12,140 bases of DNA from NCBI GenBank assembly GCA_036656615.1, contig JAVXHY010000033.1, positions 1-12,140 of the forward strand, read 5' to 3'. A program made the position numbers and the translations under genes. The stretch comes from CAUPWF01 sp036656615 (GTDB lineage: Bacteria > Bacillota > Clostridia > Lachnospirales > Lachnospiraceae). Positions 7,889 through 12,140 of the stretch are shown in pieces (the first letter of the stretch is position 1; each line of letters opens with the position of its first letter). The notes beneath the pieces are model-generated. The model ran no database searches and was not told where the DNA came from. It was given only the letters and a program-made list of their open reading frames with translations.

Positions 7889-7933
7889 AAAAAAGTCGTA
7901 TTATTGGGAAAAAATAGAAATAGAGGGATTACA

Positions 7934-9301
7934 GTGGAAAAAAATCAAGAAGAAAGATTAGGAACTGAAAAATTAGGAAAATTAATAGTAAGTATGGCTC
8001 TTCCGGCTGTAGCTGCTCAACTAATTAATGTGTTGTATAACATTGTTGACCGTATGTATATTGGACATATTGCAGGATATGGTGATTTGGCATTAACCGG
8101 CGTTGGTGTTGCATTCCCCATTCTGATGATGATATCTGCTTTTAGCGCATTTGCTGGAATGGGTGGTGCACCGCTTGCTTCTATTCAATTAGGGAAAAAG
8201 GATTACGATGGTGCAGAGAAGATATTGGGTAACTGTACAGGACTTTTATTGGTCTTTGCAGTGATACTTACGGTAGTATTTATGGCTTTTAAAACGCCGA
8301 TTCTCTATGCGTTTGGAGCAAGTGATAATATTATTATGTATGCAGACCAATACATTACGATCTATTTATTAGGAACAGTTTTTGTACAAATTGCAATTGG
8401 TCTGAATACCTTTATTAGTGCACAGGGCAATGCTAAGGTTGCCATGATGTCTGTATTAATAGGGGCAATCTTAAATATCGTACTAGATCCTATTTTTATT
8501 TTTGTATTTAACATGGGTGTCAGAGGTGCAGCGTTAGCTACCATTATATCTCAGGCAGTCAGCGCAGCATGGGTCATACGTTTCTTAATATCAAAGAAAA
8601 GCGTTATAAGAATACGAAGAAAAAATATTCGACTGGAAAAGAAAGTAGTAGGAAGAATTGCAGCCCTTGGGGTTTCACCTTTTATTATGCAAAGTACGGA
8701 AAGCTTAGTTAGTATTACCTTGAATACTGGACTACAAAAATATGGCGGCGATCTGTACGTTGGTTCCATGTCGATTCTTATGAGTGTTATGCAATTAATT
8801 GTCATACCGGTGCAAGGAATTTCTCAAGGGGTACAACCAATTCTTAGTTATAATTTTGGAGCAAACAATCTCCAACGGGTTATGGGAACGTTCAAAAGAA
8901 TGTTAGCTGCATGTCTGACTGGGTCTTTGATTTTGGGTGGTATGGCAATTTTTGTACCAGAAATATTCGTACAATTATTTACCAATAAACCGGAATTAAT
9001 TGAATTGACTGCAAAAGTAATGCCGATTTATTTCCTTGGAATTAGTGTATTTGGTATACAAATGGCTTGTCAATCCATGTTCTTATCATTGGGACAGGCG
9101 AAAATATCTTTGTTTATTGCATTGCTTCGAAAAGTCATACTGTTGATTCCACTGGCTATTATACTGCCAAGATTTATAGGGGTATATGGTGTTTATTATG
9201 CAGAGCCAATTGCTGATATTCTTTCCGTTACTGCGACTACAATTATTTTTATTGTTTTTTATATAAAGATGATATATAATCATGTGAAAAAGAAAATATG
9301 A
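7934..9301 (+). CDS. MATE family multidrug efflux transporter, MepA-like
   Basis: 455 aa from a GTG at 7934, chosen because AGAGGG lies 8 bases upstream; a TTG at 7904 would add ten residues with no ribosome site. Two MatE repeats give about twelve membrane helices. Marks of the MepA-like branch are visible: the N-terminal ALPAVAAQLINVLYNIVDR with its IGHI, the NIVLDPIFIFVFNMGVRG segment of the first half, and GISQGVQPILSYNFGA in the second half. Members use a Na+ or H+ gradient to expel cationic drugs, dyes or metabolites from the cytoplasm. The substrate cannot be read from sequence. The gene has its own strong promoter with a flanking inverted repeat, and degV follows 46 bases later without a terminator. 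Confidence 0.93.
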   Translation: MEKNQEERLGTEKLGKLIVSMALPAVAAQLINVLYNIVDRMYIGHIAGYGDLALTGVGVAFPILMMISAFSAFAGMGGAPLASIQLGKKDYDGAEKILGNCTGLLLVFAVILTVVFMAFKTPILYAFGASDNIIMYADQYITIYLLGTVFVQIAIGLNTFISAQGNAKVAMMSVLIGAILNIVLDPIFIFVFNMGVRGAALATIISQAVSAAWVIRFLISKKSVIRIRRKNIRLEKKVVGRIAALGVSPFIMQSTESLVSITLNTGLQKYGGDLYVGSMSILMSVMQLIVIPVQGISQGVQPILSYNFGANNLQRVMGTFKRMLAACLTGSLILGGMAIFVPEIFVQLFTNKPELIELTAKVMPIYFLGISVFGIQMACQSMFLSLGQAKISLFIALLRKVILLIPLAIILPRFIGVYGVYYAEPIADILSVTATTIIFIVFYIKMIYNHVKKKI

Positions 9302-9347
9302 TATAAAAATGATAGCAATATTATTTGTTGAATAAGGAGGGGTTATA

Positions 9348-10211
9348 ATGAATCATTTTATAATTACAACAGATAGTACGGTAGATTTACCAACGGAATA
9401 TTTAGAAAGAAATCGAAATCAGGTATTATCCTTATCCTATATTATGGATGGCGAAATCTATGATGATTTACATGGACTTGCAAGCGGCGAATTCTATGAT
9501 AGAATGAGAAATGGTGCATTGCCAACAACTTCACAGTTTAACCCCAAAGAAGCTGTGGAGATGTTTAAAAAAATATTAAAAGAAGGTGTAGATATTCTGC
9601 ATATTGGATTTTCTTCAGGTTTAAGTGGAAGTTTTAATAGTGCACGTATTGCGGCTGAAGAATTAATGGAAGTATATCCGGAACGAACGATTAAAGTAGT
9701 GGATTCTTTGGGCGCATCAATGGGAGAAGGTCTATTATTATACAAGGCAAATGAATGGAAACAGCAAGGGAAATCCCTAGAAGAAATATATATCCTTGCA
9801 GAGAAACTCAAGCTTCATATTTGTCATAATTTTACGGTAGATGATTTGAATCATTTACATCGTGGAGGGCGTATCTCTAAAGCCACAGCGATAATCGGTA
9901 CGATGGTAAATATGAAGCCAGTCTTACATATGGATGAATATGGTCATTTGGTTAGTATTGGGAAGGTGAGAGGACGAAAAAAATCTTTACTAGACCTAAT
10001 CGATCGGATGGAAGAGCAGATGAAAGGATATGAGAATGATATAATCATGATTAGTCATGGGGATTGTGAAGAAGATGCACAATTTGTGAAGCAACATGTA
10101 GAAGAACGATTTGGAATTCACAATTTTATGATACATCCGGTAGGACCTGTAATAGGAACACATTCAGGACCAGGTACGATTGCGTTATTCTTTGTAGGAA
10201 AACGAGTATAA
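9348..10211 (+). CDS. DegV family fatty-acid-binding protein
   Basis: 287 aa, normal for the family, with a strong AAGGAGGGG ribosome site before the ATG. Family motifs are in order: TTDSTVDLP near the N-terminus (7-15), LPTTSQ (58-63), GFSSGLSGS (87-95) forming the lipid head-group site, VDDLNHLHRGGRIS (164-177) in the second domain, and GPVIGTHSGPGTI (266-278) at the C-terminus. DegV/FakB proteins are soluble two-domain proteins that hold a fatty acid. In Firmicutes they present exogenous fatty acids to the FakA kinase for phosphorylation; fakA is not in the window, so the FakB role is inferred. It is probably transcribed from the MATE promoter. Confidence 0.92.
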   Translation: MNHFIITTDSTVDLPTEYLERNRNQVLSLSYIMDGEIYDDLHGLASGEFYDRMRNGALPTTSQFNPKEAVEMFKKILKEGVDILHIGFSSGLSGSFNSARIAAEELMEVYPERTIKVVDSLGASMGEGLLLYKANEWKQQGKSLEEIYILAEKLKLHICHNFTVDDLNHLHRGGRISKATAIIGTMVNMKPVLHMDEYGHLVSIGKVRGRKKSLLDLIDRMEEQMKGYENDIIMISHGDCEEDAQFVKQHVEERFGIHNFMIHPVGPVIGTHSGPGTIALFFVGKRV

Positions 10212-10218
10212 AAAAGGA

Positions 10219-10247
10219 TTGACATTGATTCATAATAATAGTAAAAT
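10219..10247 (+). promoter_or_regulatory. sigma-A promoter of tRNA-Leu
   Basis: A perfect TTGACA (10219-10224), 17-base spacer and TAAAAT (10242-10247). The start would fall about 9 bases before the tRNA, giving a short 5' leader. Confidence 0.85.
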
Positions 10248-10262
10248 AACAAGGTGTGATAT

Positions 10263-10347
10263 GCGGAAGTGTCGGAACTGGCAGACGAGCAAGACTAAGG
10301 ATCTTGTGAGCAATGCGCTCGTGTGGGTTCAAGTCCCATCTTCCGCA
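10263..10347 (+). tRNA. tRNA-Leu, anticodon AAG
   Basis: 85-base class II tRNA. Acceptor arm GCGGAAG (10263-10269) pairs with CTTCCGC (10340-10346), followed by discriminator A. The anticodon stem CAAGA/TCTTG (10290-10294, 10302-10306) closes on loop CTAAGGA, giving anticodon AAG (10297-10299) that reads CUU. A long variable arm (GAGC/GCTC) and a GTTCAAG T-loop are present. The terminal CCA is not encoded. A34 would need TadA-type deamination to inosine to read CUC as well. Confidence 0.96.
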
Positions 10348-10354
10348 GTTTAAT

Positions 10355-10397
10355 AAAAATCCGGAATCCTATTCGTATGAAGGATTTTGGATTTTTT
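10355..10397 (+). terminator. intrinsic terminator after tRNA-Leu
   Basis: Arms 10355-10370 and 10381-10396 form a stem of about 16 bp with two G-U pairs and a 10-base loop, ending in a T run. It separates the tRNA from the following gene. Confidence 0.85.
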
Positions 10398-10432
10398 GTT
10401 TTAAATAATATTAAAAAGAGGGGAATAATATT

Positions 10433-11152
10433 ATGAATGATAAATGTTGTAATCACGGTACACAGGAAAACAATTCTATAGATTTATATTTTGTGGGGGA
10501 AAATCCATCTACCTCATTTAATTCTAGTAGTGTCTATCCTCAAATTGATGACTCTGCTTTTATTAGTCCGTTTTCAAGTGTAATTGGAGACGTTAAAATT
10601 GAAAAAAACGTATTTTTGGGATGTAATGTAACTGTCAGAGCGGATGAGGGCAGTCCATTTCATATTGGATGTAATGCAAACCTTCAAGATGGAGTCATAC
10701 TGCATGGTTTAAGAGATGTTAAATATACAGTCGGAAACAAAGAATATTCGATTTATGTAGGAGATGAAGCAAGCATTGCCCATGGTGCATTATTACATGG
10801 CCCATGTGTCATTGGGGATCGTACATTTGTAGGATTTAATAGTGTAGTATTTAATGCTATTGTAGAATCAGATTGTTACATAGATGTAGGTGCAATTATA
10901 ACAAATGGGGTTACTGTTGCGAGTCATAAATATGTTCCACTAGGTGCAATTATAGATTCACAGGAGAAGGCAGATGCATTGTGTTCCATAACAGAAGATA
11001 AACAAGCATTTGCAGAAAAAGTTGTGAAGGTGAATACAGAACTAGCAGATTCATTTACATTAAAGTTCGGTGATACGCGTTGCAGCTGTGGCATTTGCTG
11101 TGATGGAGAGACTTTACCAAAAAAGGAAAAGAACGCTTCTTTTTCTGAATAG
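10433..11152 (+). CDS. gamma-class carbonic anhydrase homologue (CamH-like left-handed beta-helix)
   Basis: 239 aa. Members interconvert CO2 and bicarbonate as metal-bound trimers. Hexapeptide repeats run over about residues 39-173. Compared with Methanosarcina Cam (family knowledge), the active-site residues are in place: Arg69, Asp71, Glu72, Asn83, Gln85, Asp86, and metal ligands His91, His117, His122. The ten-residue acidic loop with the proton-shuttle Glu of Cam is absent, as in the CamH subclass, and the Cam Tyr two residues before Asn201 is Lys199. Oddities are Cys5-Cys6 (CCNHG) at the N-terminus and a CSCGICC cluster at 217-223, possibly an extra metal or redox site. No secretion signal is seen, so it is probably cytoplasmic. 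GAGGGG precedes the ATG; no clear promoter of its own was found. Confidence 0.85.
   Translation: MNDKCCNHGTQENNSIDLYFVGENPSTSFNSSSVYPQIDDSAFISPFSSVIGDVKIEKNVFLGCNVTVRADEGSPFHIGCNANLQDGVILHGLRDVKYTVGNKEYSIYVGDEASIAHGALLHGPCVIGDRTFVGFNSVVFNAIVESDCYIDVGAIITNGVTVASHKYVPLGAIIDSQEKADALCSITEDKQAFAEKVVKVNTELADSFTLKFGDTRCSCGICCDGETLPKKEKNASFSE
11127..11143 (+). terminator. weak terminator-like hairpin at the end of the carbonic anhydrase gene
   Basis: AAAAGAA and TTCTTTT pair around a CGC loop inside the last codons. The stem is almost all A-T, so it could be coding coincidence. Confidence 0.25.
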
Positions 11153-11168
11153 CTTTGGAATTAATTTT

Positions 11169-11197
11169 TTGCTTATTCTATCCTACTGTTGTATCTT
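11169..11197 (+). promoter_or_regulatory. weak candidate promoter for tRNA-Ser
   Basis: TTGCTT (11169-11174), 17-base spacer and TATCTT (11192-11197), 34 bases before the tRNA. Both hexamers are poor matches. It is the best pair I found in the 79-base gap. Confidence 0.25.
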
Positions 11198-11231
11198 TTA
11201 TGCAAGGTACGATGGGGGTGTTACTATATAG

Positions 11232-11317
11232 GGAGTGGTATCGAAGTGGTCATAACGGGGCGCACTCGAAATGCGTTTGGGGGCAACCCCACGTGGGTTC
11301 GAATCCCACCCACTCCG
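11232..11317 (+). tRNA. tRNA-Ser, anticodon CGA
   Basis: 86-base class II tRNA. Acceptor GGAGTGG (11232-11238) pairs with CCACTCC (11310-11316), discriminator G11317. The anticodon stem GCGCA/TGCGT encloses loop CTCGAAA, giving CGA (11267-11269), which reads UCG. The variable arm TGGGGGCAACCCCA and the GGTTCGAATCC T-arm are clear. CCA is not encoded. Its 3' end directly abuts mobile-element sequence, the usual target position of tyrosine recombinases. Confidence 0.96.
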
Positions 11318-11446
11318 TCATTGGGAAATCCTGTAGCCAAGGTGGGCATACACGTTGGCTGTAGTGGAAAAATAGCTGTGTCCAAGCCGTTCCTGTATCT
11401 GCTTCATGGGTACGCCATTGGCAAGCAAAAGGCTTGCACAGCTATG
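11318..11446 (-). pseudogene. C-terminal fragment of a tyrosine recombinase/integrase
   Basis: On the minus strand, 42 codons plus TGA read HSCASLLLANG, VPMKQIQERLGHS, then a segment with VYAHLGYRISQ. This is the end of a phage/ICE-type tyrosine recombinase: the LGHS motif carries the late active-site His (codon 11378-11380) and VYAHL carries the catalytic Tyr (codon 11348-11350). The match starts where the HxxR box should just have ended, and the sequence further upstream (open to about 11497) no longer resembles an integrase. The catalytic Arg residues, core-binding domain and N-terminus are missing, so it cannot be active alone. The stop codon occupies the three bases right after the tRNA-Ser gene, placing an element end at the tRNA 3' terminus. 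Confidence 0.85.
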
Positions 11447-11458
11447 TCCATACATTAT

Positions 11459-11515
11459 AATAAAGACAAATCGGAAAACCCGCATGAATAAAGGGTTTTA
11501 AGGTTTGTCTTTATT
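11459..11515. repeat. long interrupted hairpin, possible bidirectional terminator
   Basis: Perfect 12-bp outer arms AATAAAGACAAA (11459-11470) and TTTGTCTTTATT (11504-11515) enclose a 4/4 internal loop, perfect 7-bp inner arms AAAACCC/GGGTTTT (11475-11481, 11493-11499) and an 11-base loop. It begins 12 bases beyond the recognisable integrase fragment. It could end transcription from either side or be part of an element end or transfer region; there is no clean U tail on the plus strand. Confidence 0.6.
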
Positions 11516-11606
11516 TCCCCCCATCTTTCCCTATCAAAAAAACGACACGAAAAATGGTGTCAGAAAGTGAAATATTACATTAACGACAAAAAAACAGGGG
11601 GTTATT

Positions 11607-11738
11607 ATGGCAACTATAAACGAGGTTTTTACAGAAGTGGCTTTGAACGAGCGAATCGGTTCGCACGAACGTACTTTTGCACCCAAGAAAAAGACTTGGC
11701 AAAGCTATTTAACCTCAAAGAAGCCGCCAAACCGCTGA
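11607..11738 (+). CDS. small ORF of unknown function, possibly truncated
   Basis: 43 codons starting MATINEVFTEVALNERIG. A good ribosome site CAGGGGG lies 5 bases before the ATG, so the start looks real. I do not recognise the protein. Its last 15 or so codons overlap, in a different frame, sequence that resembles a relaxase, so the original gene was probably longer and was cut off by a rearrangement near 11690. Codon and base composition are richer in G+C than the genes left of 11200. Confidence 0.4.
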   Translation: MATINEVFTEVALNERIGSHERTFAPKKKTWQSYLTSKKPPNR

Positions 11739-11800
11739 ATTTCCTCACCGATAACGGTATTACCAATTATGATGAGCTGGCAGAAAAAGCAGAGAATACC
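11690..11800 (+). pseudogene. relaxase/mobilisation protein fragment
   Basis: In this frame the residues DLAKLFNLKEAAKPLNFLTD followed by NGITNYDELAEKAE closely resemble a segment in the C-terminal half of relaxases of Tn1549-like conjugative transposons from gut Firmicutes (recognised from memory, not searched). Neither the N-terminal nuclease domain nor the rest of the C-terminus is present. The similarity stops near 11790-11800, and the reading frame ends at 11872 after unrelated residues. It is an internal gene scrap, in a different frame from the ATG at 11607. Confidence 0.6.
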
Positions 11801-11879
11801 GAGCATGAAAGTGAGCTTGCCAATTCCGGTGCTTCTCGTACAAATTCTGTGCTTCTTGTCTGTGTCAGATGACACCAAC

Positions 11880-12140
11880 TCAAATCCTCACATACACCGA
11901 GGATTGAAACACCAATCCGTCCGTCTCAAAGCTTGCATTGCCACCGTGTTTTTTTGCCATGGCGGTCACCGAGGCAAGCCCTGTTCCCACCTCGTTACGC
12001 TTGCTGGAGAGAAACTTCTCGCCGCTTTTTGACACCGCTCCGTTAAAGCTGTTGTCCATGGTGACCGTCAGTGTTTCGTATTGCTGGCGACTACGCAGGC
12101 GTATAAATTTGTCGCCCTCGGTCATGCGATTACAGGCTTC
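11880..12140 (-). CDS. GHKL-type sensor histidine kinase, C-terminal part (cut by the window edge)
   Basis: 86 codons plus TGA are visible on the minus strand, and the frame is open to the last base. The first residues, EACNRMTEGDKF, look like the end of the N-box of a GHKL ATPase domain. The C-terminal FLSSKRNEVGTGLASVTAMA with KKHGGNASFE is the G2 ATP-binding box and last strand-helix, as in AgrC/VirS-like kinases that pair with LytTR regulators. The membrane sensor domain and phosphoacceptor His would lie beyond 12140. It is probably cargo or regulation of the mobile element. It runs against the plus-strand fragments, and G+C is about half, well above the chromosomal genes to the left. The visible part has no frameshift, so it may be intact. 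Confidence 0.75.
   Translation of the reverse strand, partial: EACNRMTEGDKFIRLRSRQQYETLTVTMDNSFNGAVSKSGEKFLSSKRNEVGTGLASVTAMAKKHGGNASFETDGLVFQSSVYVRI

Noticed and set aside
9302..9347. A separate promoter for degV
   Set aside because: The 46-base gap contains no acceptable -35/-10 pair, so co-transcription with the MATE gene is simpler.
11335..11445. Inverted repeats AGCCAA/TTGGCT (11335-11360) and ATAGCTGTG..CAAGCC with GGCTTGCACAGCTAT (11372-11445), first taken as transfer-origin or structured RNA signals
   Set aside because: Both lie inside the minus-strand integrase fragment and are adequately explained as coding sequence.
11155..11491. Two plus-strand ORFs (69 and 100 codons) across the tRNA-Ser region
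   Set aside because: They read through the tRNA gene and antisense to the integrase fragment, and show no ribosome site or recognisable domain.
11567..11872. A single 101-codon gene over the relaxase fragment
   Set aside because: Only the middle third resembles a protein family; the N-terminal part overlaps the better-supported start at 11607 in another frame, and there is no convincing ribosome site for 11567.
11769..12032. 87-codon plus-strand ORF with a hydrophobic start (MKVSLPIPVLLVQ from an internal ATG near 11805)
   Set aside because: Most of it is antisense to the kinase domain, whose sequence is clearly conserved on the minus strand.
1..12140. CRISPR array, insertion sequence with terminal repeats, or a complete toxin-antitoxin or defence system
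   Set aside because: No regularly spaced direct repeats, transposase or paired small toxin/antitoxin genes were seen; the only mobile DNA is the fragmentary stretch right of 11317.

Overview
The window looks like a low-G+C, anaerobic, spore-forming Clostridia chromosome, probably Lachnospiraceae-like. The reasons are a T-box leader, a class III (oxygen-sensitive) ribonucleotide reductase, a GerA-family spore germination gene, strong AGGAGG-type ribosome binding sites, and AT-rich DNA with sigma-A promoters of TTGACA/TATAAT type. The last 800 bases or so differ: a hand count of 11881-12120 gives 126 G+C in 240. They contain pieces of mobile-element genes on the 3' side of a tRNA-Ser gene.

Region 1 (1-3140) is one transcription unit. 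A promoter is followed by a complete T-box riboswitch whose specifier codon reads TGG (Trp), a leader terminator, and a three-gene ABC importer: lipoprotein, permease, ATPase. It ends at an intrinsic terminator. The tryptophan specifier makes this the predicted TrpXYZ tryptophan uptake system, switched on by uncharged tRNA-Trp.

Region 2 (3160-6421) is a dNTP supply operon: nrdD (ATP-cone anaerobic NTP reductase), nrdG (radical-SAM activase) and a trimeric dUTPase. Two NrdR-box-like palindromes, 31 bp apart start to start, lie just downstream of the promoter. NrdD works on triphosphates and so makes dUTP directly; a co-transcribed dUTPase would turn it into dUMP, the precursor of dTMP. Region 3 (6453-7848) is a lone GerA/SpoVAF-like germination membrane protein with a possible forespore-type -10 element and a terminator at its stop codon.

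Region 4 (7861-11152) holds a MepA-like MATE efflux gene behind a strong promoter flanked by an inverted repeat, a DegV fatty-acid-binding protein, a tRNA-Leu(AAG) with its own promoter and terminator, and a CamH-like gamma-class carbonic anhydrase homologue with cysteine clusters at both ends.

Region 5 (11232-12140) begins with tRNA-Ser(CGA). Directly after its last base is the stop codon of a minus-strand tyrosine-recombinase fragment that keeps the C-terminal His and catalytic Tyr but lacks the rest. Then come a long interrupted hairpin, a small ORF of unknown function, a fragment resembling the C-terminal part of a conjugative-transposon relaxase, and on the minus strand the C-terminal end of a GHKL-type sensor histidine kinase that runs out of the window. 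I read this as the scarred edge of an integrative element at the tRNA-Ser 3' end. No complete undescribed system is visible. The island edge is the least explained part and continues beyond the window.
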